NCBI RefSeq assembly: GCF_000308855.1
Contig: NZ_BAGM01000065.1
Span: 51,534 to 115,533, forward strand
Direction: 5' to 3'
Length of the DNA: 64,000 nt
Source: Nocardia veterana NBRC 100344
Lineage (GTDB): Bacteria > Actinomycetota > Actinomycetes > Mycobacteriales > Mycobacteriaceae
Position numbers and translations under genes: made by a program. How positions within the stretch are numbered: the stretch's first letter is position 1; every line of letters begins with the position of its first letter. The notes under the pieces were generated by a model, which searched no databases, was not told where the DNA came from, and saw nothing but the letters and a program-made list of their open reading frames with translations. Shown here piece after piece: positions 52,291 through 61,712 of this stretch.

Positions 52291-53199
52291 ATGACCGCCG
52301 CGAGTGAGCAGTCGACATCGGGCCCGGCAAGCTTCGACGAACTCTTGGCCGAACTGCGCCGGCGCCTGGATTCGCTGTCGCCCTCGCATCGCAAGCTCGC
52401 CGAGCGCGTGATGTCGGACCCCGAGACCGTCGCGTTCATGACCGTCTCCGAGCTCGCCTCCGCGGCCGGGGTGAACCAGGCGACGGTCGTCCGCTTCGCC
52501 AACAACCTCGGATTGCCGGGCTACCCGGGGCTGATCCGGTTGTGCCGGGAACATCTGCAGGAACAGGCGCAACTGCTGCGCCGCTTCGACAACCTCGAGC
52601 AACTCGCGACCACCGGTGGCGGAGTACTGGAACGCGCCGCCGCGCTGGATCAGGCGAACATCGCTCGCACCTTCGCCCGGATCGACGAGCCGACCTGGCA
52701 CCGCGTTGTCGAGCACCTCGCCCGCGATGCCCACGTGCACGTGTTGGGGCTGCGCAAATCTCATGCCCCGGCCTACCTGCTCGGGTATCTGCTCGGCATG
52801 CTGCGCGAGGATGTGCACACGATCAACGGTGGTGCCGGGTCCCTCACCGACGAACTGCGCCGGGTGCGTGCGGGTGACTGCTTCGTCGCGGTGTCCATCC
52901 ATCGCTACAGCACCGATACCGTGCGCGCCGCGCAGTGGGCACGCGAGCGCGGTGCGCATGTGGTGGCGCTGACCGATAACGCCGGATCGCCATTGGCGGC
53001 GTCCGCGCTCGATTGCTTCCTCGTCGACGCGTCCAGCGCCTCGGTACTTCGGTCGATGACCGCGTTCACCGCCTTGGCACAGGCAATGGCCGCCGGTGTC
53101 GCCCAAACCCTCGGACACAGCGTCCGATCCACCCTGCTCGAGGAGGAGAACCTGCTGAGCAGTTTCGGTATCTACAGCGGTGGGCCCACCGGTTCCTGA
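52291..53199 (+). CDS. MurR/RpiR-family transcriptional regulator
   Basis: A 302-residue regulator. The N-terminal RpiR HTH is LSPSHRKLAERVMSDPETVA, MTVSELASAAGVNQATVVRF with ANNLGLPGYPGLIRLCREHL; the C-terminal SIS domain (VHVLGLRKSHAPAYLLGYLL, then DCFVAVSIHRYSTDTVRAAQ) would bind a sugar phosphate. ATG 52291 follows a GGAGAG site. Neighbouring genes are acyl-CoA and dihydroxyacetone-kinase genes; the target is not shown by sequence. Confidence 0.92.
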   Translation: MTAASEQSTSGPASFDELLAELRRRLDSLSPSHRKLAERVMSDPETVAFMTVSELASAAGVNQATVVRFANNLGLPGYPGLIRLCREHLQEQAQLLRRFDNLEQLATTGGGVLERAAALDQANIARTFARIDEPTWHRVVEHLARDAHVHVLGLRKSHAPAYLLGYLLGMLREDVHTINGGAGSLTDELRRVRAGDCFVAVSIHRYSTDTVRAAQWARERGAHVVALTDNAGSPLAASALDCFLVDASSASVLRSMTAFTALAQAMAAGVAQTLGHSVRSTLLEEENLLSSFGIYSGGPTGS

Positions 53200-53237
53200 T
53201 GGTGCCGGTCGTCCGGCCGCCCCGCTCCGTTCGCCGG

Positions 53238-54038
53238 CTATCCGCCGGTGAACCGCGGTTCTCGACGGCCCAGCATCGCCGCGACGGCCTCGGCATGGTC
53301 GGCGGTGTGGTGGGCCGCGGCCTGCATCGCTGCCGACAGGTCCAAAACACTGTCCAGACTGTGGTTTTCGGCCGTCCGCAGCAGGCGCTTGGTCATCCGC
53401 AACGCATGCGGGGGTTGGCGCGCGATCCGCGTCGCGAGGTCGTGCGCCGCCTCGAGTAGCCGATCGGGCGCGACGACCGCGGAGACCAGGCCCCAGTCGA
53501 GCGCTGTGGCAGCGTCGATCGGCTCGCCGGTGAACGCCATCTCCGCCGCGCGAGCGGGGCCGATCGCCCGGGAGAGCAGCCATGCCCCGCCGTCGCCGGG
53601 AACGATGCCGAGACGCACGAAGCTCTCCGCGAATGTCGCACTGGTTGCGGCGATCCGAATATCGCACATCATCGCCAGATCACAGCCCGCACCCACAGCG
53701 GGCCCGTTCACTGCCGCGATCGTCGGAACTTCGCAGTGATACAGCGCTTTCGGAATGCGCTGAATGCCGTGCCGATAATTGCGATACAGCTCGGCGGGAC
53801 TGCCGCCGAACATTCCCGCCCGGTCACGCATGTCTTTGATGTTGCCTCCCGCGGAGAAGGCGGTGCCGGTCGCGGTGAGGATGGCAACGCGCACGCCGAG
53901 GTCACGGTCGGCCTCGGCGACGGCGGTTTCCAGGGCTGCGACCGTTTCGGGATCGGAGATCGGGTTGCGCGCGGCCGGGTTGTCGAGAGTCCACACCACG
54001 ATGTCGCCGCTGCGGTCGATCCGCACCGGACCGCTCAC
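53238..54038 (-). CDS. Enoyl-CoA hydratase/isomerase (crotonase) family protein
   Basis: A 266-residue crotonase. Oxyanion segments are FSAGGNIKDMRDR and AAVNGPAVGAGCDLAMMCDI; the second half has FAESFVRLGIVPGDGGAWLL. The Glu in FAESF may be the catalytic position of hydratases. GTG 54038 overlaps the stop of the ADP-forming synthetase by GTGA. Third and last gene of an acyl-CoA operon. Confidence 0.9.
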   Translation of the reverse strand: MSGPVRIDRSGDIVVWTLDNPAARNPISDPETVAALETAVAEADRDLGVRVAILTATGTAFSAGGNIKDMRDRAGMFGGSPAELYRNYRHGIQRIPKALYHCEVPTIAAVNGPAVGAGCDLAMMCDIRIAATSATFAESFVRLGIVPGDGGAWLLSRAIGPARAAEMAFTGEPIDAATALDWGLVSAVVAPDRLLEAAHDLATRIARQPPHALRMTKRLLRTAENHSLDSVLDLSAAMQAAAHHTADHAEAVAAMLGRREPRFTGG

Positions 54039-56212
54039 CGTTCGCCCTCCTCGGTATCGTTGCCGGACAGAATGATTCGAACATCCACGGGGACGACCGC
54101 AGCGGCGGAAGCGATCACCGGGTTGAGGTCGAGTTCCGCGATCTCCGGATGCGCGGCGGCGATCGCGCCGACGCGAACCAGCAGGCGCACCAGCTGCTTC
54201 CGATCCACCGCGCCGAGGTGGCGATGGCCGTCGAGCAAACGGGCCGCCCGGGTCTCCTCGATCATCTCGCGCGCTTCGATCTCGGTGAGCGGTGCCGCAC
54301 GGAAGGTGACGTCGTCACATGCCTCTACCAGCACCCCACCGGTGCCGAATGCGACGACAGGACCGAAGACCGGGTCGTGCATCGCACCGACGAGCAGCTC
54401 GATACCGGGCTCGGCCATCGGGGTGACGATGATCCCGTCGATTCGCGCACCGGGCACGGCGGTGGTCACCGATTCGATCATGGCCGCCGCGCTCGCTTCG
54501 GCCGCCTCGGCCGCGACGTTCAACCGAACACCGCCGACATCGGATTTGTGCACCACATCGGGCGACACGATTCGCAATGCGCACGGCCGTCCGTAGGCGC
54601 GCACGGCGGTGACGACATCGGCCGCCGTCGTCGCCATCGTCCATGCGCCGACGTCGATGCCTTCACGGGCGAGGAAGGTGCGGGCAGTGGGTTCGTCGAG
54701 CATCAGCCGATCGGAGACCAGCCGTGGCGCCGGGGCAGGTAGGTCGAACGAGGAGCGCTGTGACACGGTGGCCAGCACCCGGCCGCGTCGGTGCAGGGCC
54801 GCGACGATGCGCGCGGCGTGGTCGATGGAACCGGTCACCGTGACACCGCCGGCGCGCAGCAGGTCGTGGTGCGGATTCCGCTCACCGGCGTAACAACTGT
54901 GCACGACCAACGGAATCCGCTGGGCGGCAGTGCGTTCGAGTAGTCGCTCGGTGGCGGCGGCCTCCGGTTCGGCCAGCGCGGCGTCGAATCGCACGTGGTA
55001 GCCCCCGTACATGCCGACGATCAACACCAGCCCCACCGCGGGATCATCGGTCAGAATCTCGACCGCGTCGGCGAACACGGCCGGATCGGCGTCGGCGGCA
55101 CCGGCGACGTCGACGGGATTGAACACCGCCGCCGCGGGACCGAGCAGTCGTCGCAGGGCGGCGCGGGTGTCGTCGGTGAGGGAGGCGAGTTCGACACCGG
55201 CGGCGGCGAGTGCGTCGGCGGCCAACGCGGCGTGTCCGCCGCCGTCCGAGAGAACGGCGACGCGGCGGCCGATGGGCATCGGCTCGGTGGCGGCCAAGGC
55301 ATCGGCGAGCACAGCGAATTCGTCGGATCGGTCGACCGATTCCACGCCCGCCTGGCGCAGCACGGCGGCGGCGACGGCATCGGATCCCGCCACGGACGCG
55401 GTATGTGAACGCGCGCTGGCCCGACCGGCCGTCGACCGGCCGCCACGCAGGACTACCACCGGAGTCTCCCGAATCGCATGCGCGGCGGACCGGAGGAACG
55501 CGCGCCCGTCGGTGAATCCTTCGATATGAATGGCGATCGCCCCGGTTTCCGGGTGGCGTGCGAGTTCGGTGAGGCATTCGTCGTAGCTCACATCGACCTG
55601 ATTGCCGAGACCGACATAGGCGTGAATTCCGGTGCCCCGCAACACCCGTAGGTCGTTGATCAGCGACAGCAGCATATTTCCGCTCTGAGTGATCGCGCTG
55701 ATCGCTCCGGGCGCGACATTCTGTATGCCGACCAGGTTCGCGCCGGTGGTGAGATTGAACAGCCCGGACGTATTGGGCCCGACAACGCGGATCCCGGTGT
55801 CGGCGATCGCTCGCGCCAAGGCGGTTTGCGCCTGCGCGCCGGCCGCACCGGTCTCTTCGAATCCGTTGGCCAGCACCACCGCCGCGGGAATCCCCACCGC
55901 GGCGCATTGCCGCAGCGCGTCGGGAACAGCCGCGGCGGGCAGCGCGATCAGGGCCACGTCGACGCCGTGGGGAAGGTGCGCGATGGACGACGAAACCTCG
56001 AGACCGAGGATGCGTCCACCTCGGGGATTCACCGGATACACCGGATGTTCGTAGCCGGCCTCCTGAAGTCCTCGCACGGCCTGGTAACCGCGTTTAGCGG
56101 GGTCGGCCGAGGCACCGACGATCGCGATCGAACGCGGATCGAGCAGGCGGGCGACAGCCGATCGCTCAGCAGGGGACTCGACGACGGGCAATGCGGGATT
56201 CGCCTGTGTCAC
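54035..56212 (-). CDS. ADP-forming acyl-CoA synthetase (acetate-CoA ligase family), alpha-beta fusion
   Basis: A 725-residue NDP-forming acyl-CoA synthetase. It has an N-terminal CoA-binding domain (SIAIVGASADPAKRGYQAVR, VYPVNPRGG), a succinyl-CoA-ligase-like domain and the phosphohistidine segment ARSHTASVAGSDAV (His270). The C-terminal ATP-grasp domain follows (CALRIVSPDVVHKSDVGGVR, VAFGTGGVLVEACDDVTF). It would interconvert acyl-CoA plus ADP and acid plus ATP. GTG 56212 lies eight bases after the upstream crotonase stop and its own stop overlaps the next crotonase (GTGA): one operon. Acyl substrate unknown. Confidence 0.93.
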   Translation of the reverse strand: MTQANPALPVVESPAERSAVARLLDPRSIAIVGASADPAKRGYQAVRGLQEAGYEHPVYPVNPRGGRILGLEVSSSIAHLPHGVDVALIALPAAAVPDALRQCAAVGIPAAVVLANGFEETGAAGAQAQTALARAIADTGIRVVGPNTSGLFNLTTGANLVGIQNVAPGAISAITQSGNMLLSLINDLRVLRGTGIHAYVGLGNQVDVSYDECLTELARHPETGAIAIHIEGFTDGRAFLRSAAHAIRETPVVVLRGGRSTAGRASARSHTASVAGSDAVAAAVLRQAGVESVDRSDEFAVLADALAATEPMPIGRRVAVLSDGGGHAALAADALAAAGVELASLTDDTRAALRRLLGPAAAVFNPVDVAGAADADPAVFADAVEILTDDPAVGLVLIVGMYGGYHVRFDAALAEPEAAATERLLERTAAQRIPLVVHSCYAGERNPHHDLLRAGGVTVTGSIDHAARIVAALHRRGRVLATVSQRSSFDLPAPAPRLVSDRLMLDEPTARTFLAREGIDVGAWTMATTAADVVTAVRAYGRPCALRIVSPDVVHKSDVGGVRLNVAAEAAEASAAAMIESVTTAVPGARIDGIIVTPMAEPGIELLVGAMHDPVFGPVVAFGTGGVLVEACDDVTFRAAPLTEIEAREMIEETRAARLLDGHRHLGAVDRKQLVRLLVRVGAIAAAHPEIAELDLNPVIASAAAVVPVDVRIILSGNDTEEGER

Positions 56213-56220
56213 AGCGTGTC

Positions 56221-56994
56221 CTACTTTCCCTCGAAACGAGGGGCGCGCCGTTCGGCGAACGCCGCGACACCTTCGGCCCAGTCCTGGGTATCCATCAATG
56301 CGAGGATCTGCTGCGGTTCGGATTCGAGCGCCGCGTCGAGAGAGTCGTTGCGCCGCAACGCTTGTTTCATTCGGCCGACCGACAGTGGGGCCTTGGTGGC
56401 CAACGTCGCGGCCAGCGCCTGCGCCGCGGTGAGGACATCGTCATCTGCCACCGCCCGGTAGGCCAGGCCCCAGGCGTATGCGTCCGCCCCGCTGAACCGT
56501 TCGCCGAGCAGGAGCAGTTCGGTGGCGCGGCGCAGGCCCACGAGCCGCGGCAGCCGGTGGGTGACACCGCCGCCGACGAAGGTGCCGAGACCGACCTCCG
56601 GAAACCCGATCGATGCGTCCGATGCGACGACGAGAAAGTCTGCGCTGACCGCGATTTCGGCGCCGGCGCCGAGCGCGTACCCGTGGACGGCGGCGACCAC
56701 CGGTGTATCCATGGTCTGTATCTGCCGGCACACCCGCTGCGCCAGCAGCAGGTAGCGCTCGCGCGCGGAGCGGTCGCGCACGCCGGCGCTGTGGGCCTTC
56801 ATGTCGGCGCCGACGCAGAAGGCGCGTCCCGCGCCGGTGATGACGACGGCGCGGATCTCGGGTGCGGAATCGGCAAGGGCCAGTTGCTCGATCAGCGATT
56901 CATACATCGTCTCGCTGACCGCGTTCAGGCGCTCCGGGCGGTTCAGGGTCAGCGTCATCAGCTGCTCGGATCGAGTCGTCAGCACGGTCGTCAC
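56221..56994 (-). CDS. Enoyl-CoA hydratase/isomerase (crotonase) family protein
   Basis: A 257-residue crotonase and first gene of the acyl-CoA operon. Seen: LTLNRPERLNAVSETMYESL, FCVGADMKAHSAG, AAVHGYALGAGAEIAVSADF, and IGFPEVGLGTFVGGGVTHRL. It carries Glu in the PEVGLG position, where hydratases have a catalytic Glu. GTG 56994 has a GGAAGGGA site; upstream in-frame codons have no site. It diverges from the amino-acid permease gene, with a clear inverted repeat between. Confidence 0.9.
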   Translation of the reverse strand: MTTVLTTRSEQLMTLTLNRPERLNAVSETMYESLIEQLALADSAPEIRAVVITGAGRAFCVGADMKAHSAGVRDRSARERYLLLAQRVCRQIQTMDTPVVAAVHGYALGAGAEIAVSADFLVVASDASIGFPEVGLGTFVGGGVTHRLPRLVGLRRATELLLLGERFSGADAYAWGLAYRAVADDDVLTAAQALAATLATKAPLSVGRMKQALRRNDSLDAALESEPQQILALMDTQDWAEGVAAFAERRAPRFEGK

Positions 56995-57043
56995 GGTCGG
57001 TGTCCCTTCCTCGGCGCAGGCACGGTCGCCCGCTGCAACCAAT

Positions 57044-57071
57044 AGTTGCATAGAACTTAGATTGTGCAACT
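57044..57071. promoter_or_regulatory. Inverted repeat in the crotonase-permease divergent promoter
   Basis: AGTTGCA (57044-57050) and TGCAACT (57065-57071) form perfect 7-base arms around a 14-base AT-rich spacer. It sits between the divergent operon and permease starts and is probably the operator of a regulator encoded elsewhere. A further TTGCA follows at 57076. Confidence 0.6.
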
Positions 57072-57162
57072 TTCCTTGCATGTCGTGGGAATGCTGTGTT
57101 TCATAAGGAGCGCAAGGGATTACCTGGGTCACACCCCCAGCGGTCAGGAAGAAGGCGCCACC

Positions 57163-59118
57163 GTGCCCACCTCACTGTCGACGTCGAAGAATCTGCAACG
57201 CGCCATCAGCACCCGCCAGATGACGATGATCGGTATCGGCGGTGTCATCGGCGCCGGACTGTTCGTCGGCAGCGGCACCACGATTTCGGCCGTCGGCCCC
57301 GGGATCGTGCTCGTGTATCTGGGCACCGGACTGCTGGTCGTACTCGTCATGCGGATGCTCGCCGAGCTCGCCACCGCACACCCGGCCACCGGGTCGTTCT
57401 CCGCCTACGCCTCCCGCGAGCTCGGTTCGTGGGCCGGCCTCGCCGTCGGGTGGCTCTATGCCTATCACTGGTGTGTCACAGTGGCTTTCGAAGCGATCGC
57501 GGGTGCGGCTATCGCGCACCAGCTCGCGCCCGCGGTGCCCACCTGGCTTGCCGCCCTGGGCTTCATGACGGCACTCACCGCGGTGAACCTGGCCGCGGTC
57601 AGCTCGTTCGCGCGGTTCGAGTTCTGGTTCGCGATGATCAAGGTGACCGCGATCGTGCTGTTCATCGGCGTCGGTGTCGTCGCGATCCTGGGGCTGCTAC
57701 CCGCTTACGATCCGCCGGGCACCGCGAACCTGCTCGGGCACGGCGGGCTGTTCCCGCATGGTGGCGGCGTCGTCCTGGTGGCCGTGCTGACCGTCTTCTT
57801 CTCCTATTTCGGCACCGAACTGGTCACCATCGCGGCCGGTGAGGCGGCCGATCCCGCCCGCGCGGTCCGGCGCAGCATGCGCAGTGTCGCCTGGCGCATC
57901 GTGATCTTCTACGTGGGTTCGATGCTCGTCGTGGTCACGCTGCTGCCCTGGGACTCCGCCGAAATCACCGAAAGTCCTTATACCGCAGTTCTTTCCACGC
58001 TCGGGATCCCCGGCGCGCACACGGTCATGAACCTGATCGTGCTCACATCCGTGCTGTCGTGCCTGAACTCGGGGATCTACTCGTCCTCGCGGATGTTGTT
58101 CTCGCTGGCCCAGCGCGGCGAGGCGCCTGCGATTCTCGGCCGTCCCGGCGCATCCGCCGTGCCGGTGGTGGCGGTGCTGGCGGCCGCCAGTGCGGGTTTC
58201 GTCGCGGTCGGCGCGAACTACTTCCTACCGACCGGAGCGGTGTTCACCTTCCTGCTCAATTCGTCGGGCTCGGTGGCGGTCGTGGTCTATCTCTGCATCT
58301 GTGCCACGCAGATCGTCTCCCGTCGCAACGAGCGGCCCGGCATCGATCACGGGCGCGGAGTCCGGATGTGGTGGTATCCGTACCTGTCGTATCTGGTAGC
58401 GATATCGCTGGTAGTCATCGTGGCGGCGATGGCGTTCACCCCGGCGACGCGAAACTCGCTGGCGCTGACCATGACCGTGACCGCGGCCGCGATCTGCGCG
58501 GGATTGCTCCATCAGCGATACCGCCGCACCGACTCCGCCCCTGCCGCGCGCGACGGAGTGCCCCGGCCCCCGCAACCGCTGCCCCCGCAACCGCAGCTCC
58601 CGGCACGGCAGGCCGACCGCCGGCCCCGACACACCGACAAGGACCTGGCCGTGCGCTTGATGTCGGTGATCACCGACCGGATGGAGCACGGCGACATCGA
58701 CTGGAACTGCCGCAGCCTGGACGAAATCATCACCACCAGTGGCGATCCCACCGGACCGCTCACCGCGCTGATCGCCGAACATGCCCGCGACTGCGGGCGG
58801 CCGCCCGAACAGTTCATGCCCGCGATCTACGCGACCGTCGATCGTATGCTGGCCAGCCGCCTCACCTTCGGCCCCGACGAGGACCCGGCCTACTACATCG
58901 GGACGATGCTCGACGGGTATATCGCGGCGGAAGCACCGCTGCTGGGCTGCGCGGACCCGGCGATATCGGAGGACGAACTCGAACTGTCGATCACCGAGCC
59001 CGCACGCTGCGGCACGATCGTCCTGTCCGGCAGCCAGGTCGACGCCCTGATCACCGGGCTGCTCAGATGGCGCGCCGCTCATCCCGATCCGGCGCAGCGC
59101 ACCGCGGTCCAAGCCTAG
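57163..59118 (+). CDS. APC-family amino-acid permease with an extra C-terminal cytosolic domain
   Basis: A 651-residue protein. Residues 1-455 are a 12-helix APC permease of the GABA/proline-like branch: MTMIGIGGVIGAGLFVGSGT (classic first helix), ATGSFSAYASRELGSWAGLA, FFSYFGTELVTIAAGEAADP and VLSCLNSGIYSSSRMLF. A Pro/Gln-rich linker follows (about 455-490), then a 160-residue soluble domain (DKDLAVRLMSVITDRMEHGD, DEIITTSGDPTGPLTALIAE, ASRLTFGPDEDPAYYIGTML) that is not part of APC proteins. GTG 57163 is preferred; ATG 57064 would add 33 residues without similarity. The divergent acyl-CoA operon suggests uptake of an amino acid degraded by those enzymes. Confidence 0.88.
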   Translation: MPTSLSTSKNLQRAISTRQMTMIGIGGVIGAGLFVGSGTTISAVGPGIVLVYLGTGLLVVLVMRMLAELATAHPATGSFSAYASRELGSWAGLAVGWLYAYHWCVTVAFEAIAGAAIAHQLAPAVPTWLAALGFMTALTAVNLAAVSSFARFEFWFAMIKVTAIVLFIGVGVVAILGLLPAYDPPGTANLLGHGGLFPHGGGVVLVAVLTVFFSYFGTELVTIAAGEAADPARAVRRSMRSVAWRIVIFYVGSMLVVVTLLPWDSAEITESPYTAVLSTLGIPGAHTVMNLIVLTSVLSCLNSGIYSSSRMLFSLAQRGEAPAILGRPGASAVPVVAVLAAASAGFVAVGANYFLPTGAVFTFLLNSSGSVAVVVYLCICATQIVSRRNERPGIDHGRGVRMWWYPYLSYLVAISLVVIVAAMAFTPATRNSLALTMTVTAAAICAGLLHQRYRRTDSAPAARDGVPRPPQPLPPQPQLPARQADRRPRHTDKDLAVRLMSVITDRMEHGDIDWNCRSLDEIITTSGDPTGPLTALIAEHARDCGRPPEQFMPAIYATVDRMLASRLTFGPDEDPAYYIGTMLDGYIAAEAPLLGCADPAISEDELELSITEPARCGTIVLSGSQVDALITGLLRWRAAHPDPAQRTAVQA

Positions 59119-59203
59119 TATCGAGGCCGCGTGGCAATCGGTCCGGGCCGCTCGACAGGGCGGTCGTGCCGCGGCAGGCAGCCGATCGACGAGGAGGGTA
59201 TCT

Positions 59204-60208
59204 GTGCCGGCACTGTTCTTATCGGAACCGGGCCAGGGTCCGGAGGTGGCGCTGCACGGGTTCGCGCGCCGGCACCCCTGGGTCCGGTTGACGACCGACC
59301 CACTGTTCGTGCACCACGATCGCGCCGCGCCGACACGGCGGGTCGCCCTCGTCTCCGGCGGCGGTTCCGGCCACGAGCCGATGCACGTCGGGTTCGTCGG
59401 TACTGGAATGCTCGACGCGGCCGTGCCCGGGAAGATCTTCGCCTCGCCGCACAATCGCCAGGTCTACGAGGCGAGCAAGGCGGTCGCCCGGGACGGTGGG
59501 GTGCTGCACATCGTCAAGAACTACACCGGAGACAAGATCAATTTCGGTATCGCCGCGGAACGGCTCGCCGCCGACGGTATCGAGGCCGACCGGGTACTCG
59601 TCGACGACGACGTCGCCACCGAATCGGATGAGACGGCGACGGGACGACGCGGGACAGCCGCGACGATCATCGTCGAGAAGATCCTCGGCGCCGCCGCGGA
59701 CCGGGGTGACAGCCTCTCCTCGTTGACGGCGCTGGGCCGTGAGGTGACCGCGCACAGCCGCAGTATCGCGGTGGCCACGCAGGCGCTCACCTCACCGAAC
59801 AGCGGGGCGCGCGCCTTCGAACTCGCACCGGATCAGCTCGAATACGGGGTGGGCATTCACGGCGAACGCGCCTCGACCTCGATCGCCCGGCCACCGCTCG
59901 AAGAACTTGTCGACCGGATGCTCACCGACATCCTCGCCGCACTGCCCGGTGCTGATCGAAAGCCGTTGCTGCTGTTGGTCAACGGTCTCGGCGCCACGAC
60001 GGAACTCGAGCTCTGCGCAATTGTCGAACTCGCGGCCCGCACCCTCACCGCCCGAGGCCACGACATCGCGGCGGTCCAGGTCGGCACTTTCGTTTCGGCA
60101 CTGGATATGAGCGGCTTCTCGATCACCCTCACCCAGCTCGCCGACGGCTGGCTCGATCTCTGGCACGCCCCGACCACCGCACCCGCCTGGAAGGACACCA
60201 CGCGATGA
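59204..60208 (+). CDS. dhaK: Dihydroxyacetone kinase subunit DhaK
   Basis: A 334-residue DhaK protein. The substrate site is intact: GGGSGHEPMH with His57, NYTGDKINF with Asp110, and GVGIHGE with His219, which forms the covalent hemiaminal with dihydroxyacetone or a related keto-sugar. The IFASPHNRQVYEA region is typical. GTG 59204 follows a GAGGAGGG site. Its stop overlaps the dhaL ATG. With no DhaM beside it, the true substrate could be a C3 or C4 ketose. Confidence 0.94.
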   Translation: MPALFLSEPGQGPEVALHGFARRHPWVRLTTDPLFVHHDRAAPTRRVALVSGGGSGHEPMHVGFVGTGMLDAAVPGKIFASPHNRQVYEASKAVARDGGVLHIVKNYTGDKINFGIAAERLAADGIEADRVLVDDDVATESDETATGRRGTAATIIVEKILGAAADRGDSLSSLTALGREVTAHSRSIAVATQALTSPNSGARAFELAPDQLEYGVGIHGERASTSIARPPLEELVDRMLTDILAALPGADRKPLLLLVNGLGATTELELCAIVELAARTLTARGHDIAAVQVGTFVSALDMSGFSITLTQLADGWLDLWHAPTTAPAWKDTTR

Positions 60209-60870
60209 CCACTGCGGCGATGAAGACGCTCGACAACCTCGTCGCCCGACTCCACGAGGTGTTCACCGCCGCCGAGCCGGCACTGACCAGGCTGGACGAG
60301 ATCACCGGCGACGGAGATTTCGGCGTCAACCTGCGCGAGGGTTTCGCCGAGGTCGCCGCCCGCCTCGCCGCACCGGACTCCCCCGCACCCTGGGATACGG
60401 TGCGAGCGGTCTTTCTCGACGAGGTCGGAGGTACGAGCGGACCGCTGTTCGGACTGCTGTTCCAAGCGCTCGGCATCTCTGCGGCACAGTCGGATTCGTA
60501 TATCGACGCCCTCAGGATCGGTGTCGGTGACGGGCTCGCCGCCATCCAGCGGGTCGGCGAAGCTCAGGTCGGCGACCGCACTCTGGTAGACGCACTCGTT
60601 CCCGCCGTCGAGGCACTGAGCGGCGGCGATGTCGTCGCGATGGTGAGCGCCGCGGTGGACGGCGCGCTGTCCACCGCGACCTTGCGGGCACGTCGCGGTC
60701 GCGCGAGTTACCTCGGCGAGCGCGCCGTCGGCCACCCGGACCCGGGGGCGGTGGGTGTGGCGCTGCTGCTGTGCGTGCTGGCGGAGCCGGTATGCGGGAC
60801 AGAGGTATCGAACAGGGAGCGCGAGCGTCTGCTCGAGTCGGTATCCCGGGCGGCGCCGGACAACGATTGA
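60205..60870 (+). CDS. dhaL: Dihydroxyacetone kinase subunit DhaL
   Basis: A 221-residue all-helical nucleotide-binding subunit. The Mg-ADP/ATP site is LDEITGDGDFGVNLREG (conserved Asp residues), followed by DEVGGTSGPLFGLLFQALG and RRGRASYLGERAVGHPDPGA with LLLCVL. It overlaps dhaK by ATGA. In the PTS-type enzyme DhaL is rephosphorylated by DhaM, which is not encoded here; ATP-dependent use, as in LerK/EryK-type kinases, is also possible. Confidence 0.94.
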   Translation: MTTAAMKTLDNLVARLHEVFTAAEPALTRLDEITGDGDFGVNLREGFAEVAARLAAPDSPAPWDTVRAVFLDEVGGTSGPLFGLLFQALGISAAQSDSYIDALRIGVGDGLAAIQRVGEAQVGDRTLVDALVPAVEALSGGDVVAMVSAAVDGALSTATLRARRGRASYLGERAVGHPDPGAVGVALLLCVLAEPVCGTEVSNRERERLLESVSRAAPDND

Positions 60871-61066
60871 GGCGCACGCATTTTCGAATTTCCGGGGGGG
60901 TAATCGGGCGGCCGCCGGTTCGGGGTGGGGCCATGGCAAGAAGCGCGAATAAGTACAGCCCGTGACGCCGACGACCATCGTCGTAACTTCCTTCCATTGG
61001 GAAGTACTGTCCGGTACACATACGCTTTCGGGAATTGTTCTGCAGTGCAGCGAAAGTGAGGACCTG

Positions 61067-61438
61067 GTGTCCCTCCCCAAGAGAAGTATGCGCCGGCTGT
61101 CGATTGTGGGCGTGGCGATATCCGGCCTCGCGGCCGTGACGGTCTCGACGACGGTCGGCGCGGGATCTGCTCAGGCGTTGCGGCCTCGTGAAGCGTTCTG
61201 CTCCTCGGCCCCGGTCGACAGCCGTGTCGATATCGAATGCACGAACACCGACGTGGGCCCGGCAACCGCCGGAATTTTCGTCATGTGCAGCGACCTCCGC
61301 CCACTCGTCCAGGAGGTACGAATTCGCCCCGAATCGACCATCAGGCTGAGCCAGGACTGCGGCCCCGGCGCACACCCGATCTCATGGAACGTCAACGCCA
61401 AGAGCGACCATGAGCGCGACCTCGAACGCGACGACTAA
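61067..61438 (+). CDS. Small secreted protein, 123 aa
   Basis: Signal peptide RRLSIVGVAISGLAAVTVST, cleavage near GSAQA at about residue 41. The mature domain has four Cys (EAFCSSA, IECTNT, VMCSDL, LSQDCGPG), enough for two disulfides, and ends in an acidic/basic tail (DHERDLERDD). Not recognised. GTG 61067 with a GAGGA site is preferred. The upstream 196 bases carry a 6-base-arm inverted repeat (60986-61005) next to a likely promoter. Confidence 0.7.
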   Translation: MSLPKRSMRRLSIVGVAISGLAAVTVSTTVGAGSAQALRPREAFCSSAPVDSRVDIECTNTDVGPATAGIFVMCSDLRPLVQEVRIRPESTIRLSQDCGPGAHPISWNVNAKSDHERDLERDD

Positions 61439-61712
61439 ATCGCCCGCGAACGGCTTTCCGGTCACAATCACATCTGAGGTCGTAGCCGGTCACCGAGCGC
61501 CTGAACGGAGTTGCGCCGGAGTCGCCCGTCGGCTGGTGGCCGACTCCGAACCGTAGGAGCGGGCAGAGCGCAAGATGCCGAGACCGAGGAGCTGTCCGAG
61601 CACGCTGGGCGGGATCGCCGCTCGTCAACACAGGTAGCGCGACCTGTCCGATCTCGCTTTCGGCGCCAGGGTTTGGGGCAAAGATCAAACGACTCGCACA
61701 GCCCCGGCCGCT

